DNA from: Luteolibacter arcticus
GTDB lineage: Bacteria; Verrucomicrobiota; Verrucomicrobiia; Verrucomicrobiales; Akkermansiaceae
Assembly: GCF_025950235.1 (NCBI RefSeq)
Contig: NZ_JAPDDT010000006.1
Span: 124,001-188,000 of the forward strand
Direction of reading: 5' to 3'
Length of the DNA: 64,000 nt
The translations under genes were made by a program, and so were the position numbers. The notes below the pieces were generated by a model. That model saw nothing but the letters and a program-made list of their open reading frames with translations. It did no database searches and had not been told where the DNA came from. Positions 47,981 through 58,000 of the stretch are shown piece by piece; the first letter of the stretch is position 1; every line of letters starts with the position of its first letter.

Positions 47981-49501
47981 TCATTCAACCCTTTCGAACT
48001 CACCCGGCTTCCAGGTCTTGTCGAACCACGGCTCCAGCGGGCCATAGAGCCGGAAGAGGACGTTCCAGCCCTTGCCGGGGACAGTTTGCACCCAGTTGGA
48101 TTCATGCCCGGCCGGGGCGCTGGGGCCGAACCAGACATCGACTGACCCATCGGGGTTGGTCACGACCCCCTTGTCTGTGCTATTGACACTCGGAAACGGC
48201 TGGTCGGTTTGCAGCATCGAGCGGGTCTGATTGTCATACACGGTGAATGACCAGAAATCCTTCATGGGGATGTTAGGCGGCAGGTGGATCTTGTAGGTCT
48301 TGCTACCCTCGAGCCCCTTGCCCTCTGAGTCAGTGGTCGCAGCGGCGTACTGGGATCCGATGCCGACCATCTTCATCGCCATGGCAGGAGTGATTCCGGT
48401 GGCGTAGTAATGCATCAGCACTCGGGCATCGAGGTGTCGCACCCCGGGTTGGGAAAGGAAGTCGTAGCTGCCGCCGGGCATGTTCGAGAACCATGCACTA
48501 TTGGGATAGTAGTAAGCCTCCTTCATGCGCGGACGGAATGTAAGGGCACGCGCCGTCACATTCCCGACCGCGACGGCATCGGTCAGAATCCTTTTCATCC
48601 GCTCGTCGGGTGCGAAAGGCTTGCCTTTCTCGATTCCGATGGATGCCAGCAAGCCCAGGGTTTCAGGATCGAGAGCCTCGGCAGGTTCCTCTTGGACGAT
48701 CTCGTTCACCTCCTCGTAGAAGTGGAAGTTATTCGCATGCACGGTGTTATTCGGGACGCCGGACATGTTGGTGAATTTCGACGCCGGCGGATTGGCCGCC
48801 TGCGAGAGCGGATAGATCTTCAGGTGCTTCTTGATGCTGGCCACGGCGGGCTTTGGATCTCCGTTGATCAGAAAGCCCCGTCCTGCCATCCAGAGACCGA
48901 ACGTGTTCGGACGCATCACGAAGTAACCTTCCGGGACGTCGCCCTTGTAGCCGGGCGGGAGGAACAGGAATTTGCCGCCCTTGCCCTTGTCCGGGCCGGC
49001 ATTTCCGAAATCGCAGACGTAGCGGAACCAGTGGTCGTCCACGAGACCCAGGGTATTCGGAGGGGTCTCCATCACGATGGGGCCATTCTTGGTGTCGAGC
49101 CAGCTCATGTAGTAGACCACCGTGGTATTCGCGGTCAGCCATAGCGCCTTGGAGTTCATCATCTCCTCGAAAATGATCACGCCGCCGTCCATGCCACCGT
49201 GCTCCCGTAGCGCGGGACGAAACGCGGTAACCGCCGCGCCTGGCATGGCGTTCAGGAAAGCCTGGACACCGCGTTGGAAATCGAGGTTGTCGTAGACCTT
49301 TTGCGTGGTGGCGTCGTCCGGGAAGCCGTCGGAAAGATGGAGAGTCCCGATGCTGGTCTCCACGCTGTCCGGCGTGGTGATCTCGGGTGGGATCTCCGTG
49401 GTCATTTTTAGTTTCGGCGCGGTCTCCGCTGGAAGGAGAGGGGCCGCAAGCGCGGTTGTAACGAGCCCGGCAACGAGGTTTCGGATGCGATTGGTTTTCA
49501 T
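47981..49501 (-). CDS. DUF1254/DUF1214 exported protein (copy 2 of operon)
   Basis: 506 residues with a signal peptide (MKTNRIRNLVAGLVTTALAAPLLPAETA). The DUF1254 domain is N-terminal ('TQKVYDNLDFQRGVQAFLN ... NTTVVYYMSWLDTKNGP') and the DUF1214 domain C-terminal ('FWSFTVYDNQTRSMLQTD', 'NWVQTVPGKGWNVLFRLYGP'). This is a periplasmic family of unknown reaction. It is the last gene of a four-gene minus-strand operon, 22 bp after its paralogue. The upstream GAAGAAACG may act as Shine-Dalgarno. The two copies are clearly homologous throughout. Confidence 0.9.
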   Translation of the reverse strand: MKTNRIRNLVAGLVTTALAAPLLPAETAPKLKMTTEIPPEITTPDSVETSIGTLHLSDGFPDDATTQKVYDNLDFQRGVQAFLNAMPGAAVTAFRPALREHGGMDGGVIIFEEMMNSKALWLTANTTVVYYMSWLDTKNGPIVMETPPNTLGLVDDHWFRYVCDFGNAGPDKGKGGKFLFLPPGYKGDVPEGYFVMRPNTFGLWMAGRGFLINGDPKPAVASIKKHLKIYPLSQAANPPASKFTNMSGVPNNTVHANNFHFYEEVNEIVQEEPAEALDPETLGLLASIGIEKGKPFAPDERMKRILTDAVAVGNVTARALTFRPRMKEAYYYPNSAWFSNMPGGSYDFLSQPGVRHLDARVLMHYYATGITPAMAMKMVGIGSQYAAATTDSEGKGLEGSKTYKIHLPPNIPMKDFWSFTVYDNQTRSMLQTDQPFPSVNSTDKGVVTNPDGSVDVWFGPSAPAGHESNWVQTVPGKGWNVLFRLYGPLEPWFDKTWKPGEFERVE

Positions 49502-49523
49502 GGTCGTTTCTTCGAGTGTCTGC

Positions 49524-51035
49524 CTATTTCACCGGTTCGATCTCGCCGGGGCGCCAGGTCTTTTCGAACCAAGGTTCGAGAGGGCCGTAGAGGCGAAGGA
49601 TGGTGTACCAGCCCTTGTGCGGCACGGTCTGGATCCAGTTCGATTCCTTCCCCGCCGGAGCTGTGGGACCGAAGTTAAGCTCCACGGAACCATCGGCGTT
49701 AGCGACCAGTTGGTCCCGCTTGTTGTTCTTGCTCGGGAAGGTCTGGGACGTCTGGAGTTCCGAGCGCGTCTGTGGGTCGTAGAGAACGACGGACCAGAAG
49801 TCCTTCGCGGGCACGTTGGCAGGGATGTTCAGCCGGTAGTGCTTGCTTCCGTCCAGGTAGCTTCCCTCCGTGTCCTGCTCGGTGTAGGCGTACTGCGAAC
49901 CGACTCCCGGGATCTTCAGTACCATTGCCGGGGTGTTCACGGTGGCCTGATAGAAGAACAGGGTGCGAGCATCGAGATTCCGCCCGCCCACTCCACCTTC
50001 GCTCAACCATTGATAGTCGCCGCCGACGAATGCCGCCTTCCACCGACTATTCTCATAGTAGTAGGCTTCCCGGTCGCGGGTTTCAAAAATGAGCGCCCGC
50101 GCCGTCGCATTGCCCACCGCCACGGCTTCGGTCAGGATTGTCTTCATGCGGGCGTCCGGCTTGAAGGGCTTGTCCTTGCGGATGCCGATGCTGCTGGCCA
50201 GGCCCCGCAACTCAGGGTCGATGAATTCAATGGGCTCCCTGGCGATCACATGAGCCAGCTCCTCATAAAACTCGAAGTTATTCGCGTGGACGGTATTGAA
50301 AGCCTTTCGTGACCCGTTGATGAACTCCATGGCTGGCGGGCTGCCGGCCTGGGAAAGTGGGTAGACCTTCAGTCCCTCCCTGAAGTTCCTGGCTGCAGCA
50401 TCGGGTTTGCCATCGACCAGGAAGCCCCGCAGGATCAGCCAGTTCACGTAGGAAGGCGAGCGGGCCTCGTGGTAGCCGCTTGGGACTTCGCCCTTGTATC
50501 CCGGAGGAAGGATCAGGTACTTGCCGCCTTTTCCCCGGTCGGGGCCCGGTGCGCCCATGTCCACCACGAAGCGGAAGTAGGCGTCATTCACCGTGCCTGG
50601 TCCGCATCCTGGCGGGATCTCGACGACCGTCGGGCCGTCTTTCTCCAGATCGAGGATCACCGACGCGTATACCGTGTCGGTATTGCCGGTGAGAAGTAAC
50701 GGGCTCGAGTCGAGCAGCTCCTCGAACATCAAGCACTGGTTCGGCTTCGTCGCACCCTGTTCCACCATGCCCCGGCGTATCCCCTCAATCGAAGCCGCCG
50801 GGACGAAGTTCAGGAAGGCCTCCACGCCCCGCATGAAATCCAGGTTGTCATAGACTCTACGAGTGGTGTCCTTGCTGGGAAGGCCATCGAAGAACTTGAG
50901 CGTTCCGATCCGCGTTTCCACGGTATCGGGCGTCATGATCTGCTCGGGGATCTTGTGGTTGTAGCCCGGCGTTTTCTGTGCCCACACGGACGATGGTCCC
51001 AAGGTGAGCGCGAGGAATAGAGTGGTGGTCTTCAT
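49524..51035 (-). CDS. DUF1254/DUF1214 exported protein (copy 1 of operon)
   Basis: 503 residues with a signal peptide (MKTTTLFLALTLGPSSVWA). It has the same two-domain layout as its neighbour ('RRVYDNLDFMRGVEAFLN', 'NTDTVYASVILDLEKDGPT', 'FWSVVLYDPQTRSELQTS', 'NWIQTVPHKGWYTILRLYGP'). It lies 47 bp after the HAD gene and 22 bp before the second copy. The two copies differ throughout their length, so the duplication is old. The substrate is unknown; neighbours of this family often include sulfatases and HAD phosphatases, as here. Confidence 0.9.
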   Translation of the reverse strand: MKTTTLFLALTLGPSSVWAQKTPGYNHKIPEQIMTPDTVETRIGTLKFFDGLPSKDTTRRVYDNLDFMRGVEAFLNFVPAASIEGIRRGMVEQGATKPNQCLMFEELLDSSPLLLTGNTDTVYASVILDLEKDGPTVVEIPPGCGPGTVNDAYFRFVVDMGAPGPDRGKGGKYLILPPGYKGEVPSGYHEARSPSYVNWLILRGFLVDGKPDAAARNFREGLKVYPLSQAGSPPAMEFINGSRKAFNTVHANNFEFYEELAHVIAREPIEFIDPELRGLASSIGIRKDKPFKPDARMKTILTEAVAVGNATARALIFETRDREAYYYENSRWKAAFVGGDYQWLSEGGVGGRNLDARTLFFYQATVNTPAMVLKIPGVGSQYAYTEQDTEGSYLDGSKHYRLNIPANVPAKDFWSVVLYDPQTRSELQTSQTFPSKNNKRDQLVANADGSVELNFGPTAPAGKESNWIQTVPHKGWYTILRLYGPLEPWFEKTWRPGEIEPVK

Positions 51036-51082
51036 GAAAAGGAATTTTTCTTGGAATAGTGCTCGTGATCGAGGCTTGGGAG

Positions 51083-52072
51083 TTACGGTGCTGCCGGGAA
51101 GATGTTCTTCCAGTCGTCCTTCATGTTCACGACGGTCCAGCCTTTCGCGGCGGCTTCGTCGAGGCCCTTGTCGAGCTTCTGGTCGGGGTCGTGGCGGTCG
51201 TAGGCAAATTCACGCACAGCGTCGGTGTGGTGGACGTAGAGAGCGAAGCGGGGACCGCTACCGGCCCCCGTCCATTGGAGCATTTGCAGGTCGCCGTCGG
51301 AGTTGCCAAAGGCGGCGATGGGGCGACGGCCGATGTAAGTCTGGATGCCTATCGGCTTGCCTTCCTTGTCGTCGTTGAAATTAAGCGCGGGTAGCTTGAT
51401 CAACGCCGGCTTGCCATCCTTCATCTCGAACTGAAGCTTGCCGCTGCTGCCGACGACCTGCTCAGGCGGAATGCCATAGGTCTTTTCCGCAAAAGCGCGC
51501 ATGAACTCCACGCCACCGCCGGAAACGATGAAGGTCTTGAATCCGTTCGCACGCAGGTAGGCGAGCAGTTCGAGCATTGGCTGATAGACCATCCCGGTGA
51601 AAAGCCGCTTGGTCGCGGGATGCTTGGCGGTAGCGATCCAATCCTTCACGATTTTCTCGAACTCCTCCGTGGTCATGCCGGCATGGGTGGCCGCAAGCAT
51701 TTCGAGCAAAGCGGGTTCGCCACCCGAAAGCGAACCCTGCAAATCGCCCTTGAGCAACGAGGCGAAGGGTTCCCTGTCCTTCCATTCGGGATGTTGCGGC
51801 GCGAGCGCTCTCACCCGGTCGAGGATGAAGAATATTTGAACGGGCAGCGGCTTCTCACACCAAAGCGTGCCATCGTTATCAAAGGTGGCGATGCGCTCGG
51901 CGGGTGGGACGAAATCGGCCGAACCTTCCTTTGTCACTTTCCCGACGAAAGCGACGATGGCATGCTTGGGCGCGGTATCGTTCCACGAGGGTAGCGGATC
52001 CTGAGCTTGCGCCCCGGCAAGCCCGGCGATGGCAGTCGCCAGCAAGGCAAACCTGCTGCGGATGGTTTTCAT
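51083..52072 (-). CDS. Exported HAD-family hydrolase (phosphatase-like)
   Basis: 329 residues with a signal peptide (MKTIRSRFALLATAIAGLAGAQA), so it acts in the periplasm, unlike most HAD enzymes. Motif I is 'ATFDNDGTLW' with nucleophile Asp65 and Asp67, motif II is the Ser in 'TFIVSGGG', and motif IV is 'FGNSDGD'. The layout resembles phosphoserine-phosphatase-type HADs with a helical cap. It is second in the operon, 80 bp after the sulfatase. AGAGAAACGC precedes the start. Hydrolysis of a phosphate ester is expected; the substrate is unknown. Confidence 0.9.
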   Translation of the reverse strand: MKTIRSRFALLATAIAGLAGAQAQDPLPSWNDTAPKHAIVAFVGKVTKEGSADFVPPAERIATFDNDGTLWCEKPLPVQIFFILDRVRALAPQHPEWKDREPFASLLKGDLQGSLSGGEPALLEMLAATHAGMTTEEFEKIVKDWIATAKHPATKRLFTGMVYQPMLELLAYLRANGFKTFIVSGGGVEFMRAFAEKTYGIPPEQVVGSSGKLQFEMKDGKPALIKLPALNFNDDKEGKPIGIQTYIGRRPIAAFGNSDGDLQMLQWTGAGSGPRFALYVHHTDAVREFAYDRHDPDQKLDKGLDEAAAKGWTVVNMKDDWKNIFPAAP

Positions 52073-52152
52073 GCGTTTCTCTGGATTTGCGTTTGCTGCC
52101 GAGGCTGCGGGCCGCTTCGGACGAGGCGACCCGCGAGCGAATCCTCACCTTG

Positions 52153-54513
52153 TCACTTCACGTAATGGATCGTGCTCTTGCCGAGCTTGCCGTTGAAGGG
52201 GAAGGGCGCCTTGTCGAAGTAGTCGAGCGAGACGGGCGAGCCGAGGTCGCTACCGAGGTCGAGGCAGTCGTTCGCGGTGAAGGCGAGCGGGGCGGTCGTC
52301 GGCACTTTCCCGGTCGCCACTTCCTTGCCGTTCACCTTCAGGATGATTTCCGCCGCCGCACCGGGATGTGGGGAGGCAAGCTTCGTTTCCACTTCGATCT
52401 TGGCCTTGCCGGCGGCCAACTTTTCCTTCGCCTTGATCTGGGTGCGCTCGATTTCGAAGAGGTTGTACTCGTAGCTGAGGATCCCGTCCTTCACGTAACA
52501 GGTGAGGCCTCCGGAGAATGCGCCGAGGGCGTAGAGCACGCCGTTCGCGTCCGCCGGGACATCGACTTCGAGGGTCACGACGTTGTTGAACTTGCCGATC
52601 TTCGGTGCGGCGAATTCCGGCATCCGCGAGACAGGACCAGTAAAGGTCCAGTCGCTGTAGGGGGTGGCGGGACCGTCCTCGGGATGTACCATTGTCCACA
52701 GACCGCCGCCGATGGGCAGGTTCAGGTTCTTCGCGGATTCGGCGAGGAATAGCGACTTCATGGCGGACAGCTTGTCCGGCATCCTGGCGGCGAGGTCGTT
52801 GGCTTGGCTCCAATCCTCGTCCAAGTTGTAGAGTTCCCAGGTGTCTTTCTCCGGGTCCCACTTGCTGATATCGGGACGTCCCGGCAGCCAGGGCGTGCGA
52901 GGGCCGAAGGTGCAGGCGAACCAGCCTTCGTGATAGATCCCGCGGCTCCCCATGATGTCGAAGAACTGGGTGGGCTTGTGACCCTTTGCCTTCGGATCGG
53001 CGAAGGTGTAGGTCATGCTGATTCCGTCGATCGGTCCTTGCGGGACGCCGTTCACCACCTGGGGCGGGGTGATCTTGAGCACGTCATAGATCGTCGGAAC
53101 GATGTCGTTGACGTGGTGGAACTGCGCGCGGGGCGTGTCGTCGTGCTTGATGTGCTTTGGCCAGGAAACTGCCATCGGCTGCCGGATGCCTCCGAAGTGG
53201 GCACCCACGAGTTTGGTGGATCTATAGGGTGTGCTACCCGCCCAGGCCCAGCCGGCATGGTACATGTTATCGGCTTTCGGTGAGCCCAGGACGTCGAGGC
53301 CCCCGAGATCAACCATGGCCTTGATGTGCTGCTCGATCTTGGTTGGGATGCCATTCTGAGCGAGAAGCTCGGAGAGGCTGCCATTCTGGCCTTCGGCGGA
53401 GGAACCGTTGTCACCCCAGATGTAGAAGATCAAAGTGTTCTCCAGTTTGCCCTGCTTCTCGATCTCATCGATGACGCGGCCAGCGTTGTAGTCGGCATGC
53501 GCCGCGAAGCCTGCGAAGACTTCCATGAGCCGGCGTTGAAAGGGCTTCTCGTTCTCCGGGATGTCATCCCAAGCCGCCATCGTTGGGGCACGGGGGGTGA
53601 GTTCGGTATTCTCCGGGATCCAGCCCAGTGCCTTTTGCCGCGCGAAGGTGCGCTCGCGATATTTGTCCCAGCCGTCGTCAAACTTGCCCTTGTACTTGTC
53701 CACCCACTCCTTCATGATGTGGTGCGGGCCATGCGCGGCGCCGGGTGCCCAATACATGAAGAACGGCTTGTCCGGCGCAAACGCCTGCTGTTCGCGCAAC
53801 CAGTTGATCGCATCTTCAGCGATGTCCTCGGAGAGATGGTAGCCATCCTCGGGGGTCTTGGTCGGATGAACGATGGTGGTGTTACGTACCAGATTCGGCT
53901 CGTACTGCGATGCCTCACCCGCGAGGAATCCATAAAAGTATTCAAAGCCGTACCCCGTAGGCCAGTAATCGAATGGCCCAGCCGCGGTGGTTTGCTCCGC
54001 AGGGGTATTGTGCCACTTGCCCCAGGCACCGGTCTTGTAACCGTAGGCCTTCAGCACTTCCGCGCCGGTCGCCGAGGACTTGGGAATGGTGCCTGAGAAC
54101 CCATCCCAGTCGTTGGAGAGTTCACAGATCTGGCCGTTCCCGATGCGCGTGTGATTGCGTCCGGTCAACAGCGAACCGCGCGTCGGCGAGCACATCGCGG
54201 TGGAGTGGAAGCGATTGAAGGAGATGCCCGCCTTGTGCACGCGATCAAGGGTCGGGGTCTGGACCTCGCCGCCATAGGTAGATGGCAGGCCTGGGCCTGC
54301 GTCATCCATCAGGATGATGAGGATGTTGGGAGCGTCCTTGGGTAGCCGGGCAGGGGCGATCCGCTTTTTATAGATCGAGTCCTGCATGGAGAGACCCGCG
54401 GTGGAAGCCGTGGGCGTGGGCGGGAAGGGCAGTATTTCCTGCGCAACCGACGCGGGAGAAAAGACCGCTCCCAAGGCGATCGCCACGGATCTTGAAATGA
54501 TGGTGGTGTCCAT
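52153..54513 (-). CDS. Arylsulfatase (formylglycine-dependent sulfatase)
   Basis: 786 residues with a signal peptide (MDTTIISRSVAIALGAVFSP). The metal-binding 'NILIILMDDAGPGLPSTYGG' is at residues ~63-82. The sulfatase signature Cys108-Ser-Pro-Thr-Arg112 followed by GSLLTGR should be matured to formylglycine at Cys108. Later come 'WGKWH' and 'WGDNGSSAEGQ', the usual Lys/His and Asp-Asn sites. The length and the C-terminal beta domain match the long arylsulfatase (AtsA-like) group. It hydrolyses sulfate esters in the periplasm. It is the first gene of the operon with the HAD and two DUF1254 proteins. The maturase gene is not in the window, and there is no clear Shine-Dalgarno. Confidence 0.93.
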   Translation of the reverse strand: MDTTIISRSVAIALGAVFSPASVAQEILPFPPTPTASTAGLSMQDSIYKKRIAPARLPKDAPNILIILMDDAGPGLPSTYGGEVQTPTLDRVHKAGISFNRFHSTAMCSPTRGSLLTGRNHTRIGNGQICELSNDWDGFSGTIPKSSATGAEVLKAYGYKTGAWGKWHNTPAEQTTAAGPFDYWPTGYGFEYFYGFLAGEASQYEPNLVRNTTIVHPTKTPEDGYHLSEDIAEDAINWLREQQAFAPDKPFFMYWAPGAAHGPHHIMKEWVDKYKGKFDDGWDKYRERTFARQKALGWIPENTELTPRAPTMAAWDDIPENEKPFQRRLMEVFAGFAAHADYNAGRVIDEIEKQGKLENTLIFYIWGDNGSSAEGQNGSLSELLAQNGIPTKIEQHIKAMVDLGGLDVLGSPKADNMYHAGWAWAGSTPYRSTKLVGAHFGGIRQPMAVSWPKHIKHDDTPRAQFHHVNDIVPTIYDVLKITPPQVVNGVPQGPIDGISMTYTFADPKAKGHKPTQFFDIMGSRGIYHEGWFACTFGPRTPWLPGRPDISKWDPEKDTWELYNLDEDWSQANDLAARMPDKLSAMKSLFLAESAKNLNLPIGGGLWTMVHPEDGPATPYSDWTFTGPVSRMPEFAAPKIGKFNNVVTLEVDVPADANGVLYALGAFSGGLTCYVKDGILSYEYNLFEIERTQIKAKEKLAAGKAKIEVETKLASPHPGAAAEIILKVNGKEVATGKVPTTAPLAFTANDCLDLGSDLGSPVSLDYFDKAPFPFNGKLGKSTIHYVK

Positions 54514-54625
54514 AATGGTTGGGTTGATAGAGGGGAGTCAGGCTGTGGGGGTGAGTGGAGCGCCTGCTAGATGACGTGGAACAGGGTAGGGCTACACGAG
54601 GCGGTGGAGTCGGCCTGGCGGGGTT

Positions 54626-54850
54626 TCTGGTCTCCGCGTTGTCATGGGCGGTAAGGAGAATCAGCGGCAAAAAGCGGATGCGGCAGGAAGCGAGTTGGAT
54701 CTTGAGATCCAGCCCATTGGTGCCCGGCATCGTCGCAGAGGCTGCAATGCAGCCCCTCTAGGAACCTGACCGCGGCGAGGAAGGACTTGGCGGAAAATCG
54801 TAGGCTTCTAAGTCGAGGCTGTTAGAGATCCTCGCCCGAACCAAAGCGGG
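54626..54850 (-). pseudogene. Receiver-domain (response regulator) remnant
   Basis: The minus strand encodes MPGTNGLDLKIQLA followed by 'LPLILLTAHDNAETR', the phosphorylation-loop and beta-4 strand of a FixJ/NarL-type receiver domain. Further upstream, in shifted frames, are 'SLDLEAYDF' and 'SAKSFLAAVRFLEG', which fit the beginning of the same domain. No phosphoacceptor Asp context, start or output domain is intact. The surrounding 54514-54625 and 54851-55090 hold nothing else I can assign. Confidence 0.55.
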
Positions 54851-55090
54851 GCATGTGCAGGTTTTCTGATTGTTGTTAAAGATCGTGGTTCGCCGGAGAG
54901 GCAAGTATCTACGATGGGCTGAAGGGGTCGCGTCCGCCATTGCACCTTCGTTCAACGGAGCGAAGAAATTCTCTTAAGCGAAGTTGAAGACTAAATGGAT
55001 TCCACTGGAGTGGGGGAGGGGCAACAAGCGTGCAGCCACTGCACCGGAGGAAACTTAAGCCGCCGGTCAGCAGGCTGGTTATTCCGGAAA

Positions 55091-58000
55091 TCACTCGTTA
55101 ACCTTGAGTCGGGCGAACAGCTTTCCACCGGCCGCCAAGGCACGCGGGATGGACACCGTGATTTCATCCGGCGCAGCGCCATTTTCGGTCACCTCGACGA
55201 CGATGCCGTCGGCATCGGGCACGGAGCTGGAAGCATCGAGAATGACATCACTCCAACCGGTGAGATCCGACCCCCACTGGACCAACTCGGTGCCCGCGTG
55301 GGCCTCGGCGTCGTCGCGGCGCTTGAAGCTGAGCACCACGTGCGTGGCATTTACGGTCGTGAGCGGGAGAATAGAGCCGTCCACGGCCATTGGATTGCTG
55401 TCGAGGTAGAACTCGAGCAAGTTGCCCGTGCCATCGTGGTCGGGATCGTCGCTGGAACCGTCGAGGCCGTGGGCACCGGCCCATACGAGGTAGGGATCTA
55501 CAACAAGCGCACCCGTGGCTGCCACCGAGATGGTGCCGGAGGTCGCCAAGTTGCTGGTGTTCCAGAGGAGGCCCTCGCCAAGAGTCGGGAGGGAAACCGT
55601 GGTGAAGCTGCCGCTGCGGGTGGTAGCGCTGAAGAGTTGGAACGAATCGCCCGCCTGCAGCGCGTCCCCACCGACGTTGGAGACCTGCAGCGTGCCGCCA
55701 TAAGTGACGGTGGTGATGCCGCTGATCTTGTCGTTCGAGAGCGTGCTGCCGGTGCGGCCGATTTCCATCGAGGAAGTGCCGGACAAGGCGAGTGACTTGC
55801 TCGACAGCGTGAGGGTGCCGGTGTCATCCACTCCCGGGGCCAGGGTGCCGCCGCTCTGTACCGTGACTGCTCCGCCAAGTATGCCGGTGCCGCCCAGCGT
55901 GCCGCCGCTTTGCACAGTGGTGGTGGTGTTGGCGAGCGAGCCCGTCAGGACCAAGGTGCCGCCGCTGACGGTGGTGGCTCCGGTATAGGTGTTCGCTCCG
56001 CTGAGGGTCAGAGTGCCCGTGCCGGCTTTGGTCACGATTACCGCGCCGGCCGCGGCCAGGGCGGTTTGAGAGATGACGCCGGAAAAGTTTCCGCTGGCAA
56101 TGCTAAGCGTCGCATTGGTGGCTGCCGCATTCTTGGTGATCGTCCCGTTTCCATTCAGCGCACCCACGTAGGTGGTGGTGTTTGTCAGGAGGGTGACATA
56201 GCCCCCGGAGGCGATGGTGACATTGTTGCTGTTGGCACTCGTCAACGTGCCGTTGAACAGCCCGAGGTTCCCACCGCCGAGAACTTCGATACTGCCGGTG
56301 AAGTTGTCGAAGGCAGTGGTGCTGGTGCCGAAGCTGGTGCGGTGGAAGGGACTGGTGGTAACGGGCCCGGGACTGGTGTCGATCTGCAGGATACCTGCCC
56401 CGCTAAGCCCGCCGTTGATGACCGTGGACCCTGCCGAGCCACTGGAGCGAACGGTTCGCAGGGTGCCCCCCACATTGATTGTCCCCGTGTTGAGCGTCAG
56501 GTTGCCATTGAGTATCAGGTCGAGTGTGCCGGTGCTGCCGGAGGGCACGGCCAGCGTATTGCCGGATCCCAAAGCGCCGATGTGGGCGATGGCCAAGGTG
56601 CCGTCTGTGATCGTGGTGCCGCCGGTGTAGGTATTGGCCGCGCCGAGGACCAAAGTGCCCGGACCCGTCTTGATCAGACCATCGTTCCCCGCCAGGACGG
56701 CACCAAGGGTGGCGGTCTGGTTTAGGACGGTGATCAATGGGCTGCCGGTGGTGACGTCGAGCGTGAGTGGGCCTGCACTGCCGGTGTTGAGGATCCAATC
56801 GTGTGACGCCGTGGTATCGCCGAAGGTCAAATGGCCGACCGTGCGCGCGCCATCGAGCGTTACAGTGGCGTTAGCCGCCAAGTCCAGCGTGGCGAAGTTC
56901 GCGATCTTGTCGGCACCGCTGGCAATGACACCCCCATTCCAGTTGCCGGTAGTGGTCCAAGAACCACCCGCCGGATTCGACCAGGCGATGCCGGTGACCA
57001 TGATCTGCAGGGTAGCGGTCGTGGAGGCGTTGGAAGCATCCGTCACCCGCATGACAAAGCTGTTGAGTCCGCAATCGCTGTCCATCGGCGTGCCCGAGAG
57101 CGCGCCATTGGAGGCCACACTCAGCCACGACGGTCCGCTGACTCTGGAGAAGGTGAACGTGTCATCCTCATCCACATCGCCGGCGTCTCCCGCGATGCTG
57201 CCACTATAGGCGACGTAGCAGATGCTTTCCAATTTCGTGAAGGGATCGGCGGCGAAGGTCGGCGCGTCGTTGGTGTTGGACACGTTGACGGTCAGGGGTG
57301 CTTCGGCTTCGCCGGTCGTCGTGTCCCGCACGCGGAGCACAAAGTGGTTCGCCCCCACATCCCCATTCAGCGGGATGCCGCTGAGGGTGCCATCCGAGGC
57401 AACGCTCAGCCAGGCCGGACCGGAGACCTTGCTGAAGGTCAGCACACCCGGCGAGTCAATGTCGCTGGCATCCCCAGCCACCGAACCGCTGAACGCGGAG
57501 TCTTCCGCAGCGCTGTCCTCCGCCAGTGGCCCGAAGACGGGATCATCGTTGTCCGGAGCAACGGTGACTGTCACCGTCGCCACTGCGGTCCCGCCGCGCG
57601 TGTCGGTGAGCGTGTAAGTGAATTCGTCCATCCCGAACCAATTCGTTTCGGGCGTGTAACGGATCTGGTGCTCCTCAATGGTCACCACCCCATGCTCCCC
57701 TTGGGTCACCGATTCAATCTCAAGGAAAGTCGAGTCGAAATCGGTATCGTTATCAAGAACGCTCAACAATGTGGACTCGTCTTCCAGAATTGCGAAGGTG
57801 TCGTTTCCCGCAACCGGCACGCGATTGACCGCAATCGTGCCATTCGCCAGAAGGCCGGTCGTGTCCCATACGAGCCCCTCATCCAGCGTCGGCAGGGTGA
57901 AGGTGCTGAAGTTGCCGGAGTAGCTGGTGGCGGAGAACAGGACGAACGAACTGCCCGCGGAAAGCGCCTCCGTATCCAGTTGGCTCACCGTCAGGTGCCC

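Noticed and set aside
54555-54761. Plus-strand 68-residue frame upstream of the sulfatase
   Set aside because: It is the complement of the receiver-domain remnant and has no features of its own.
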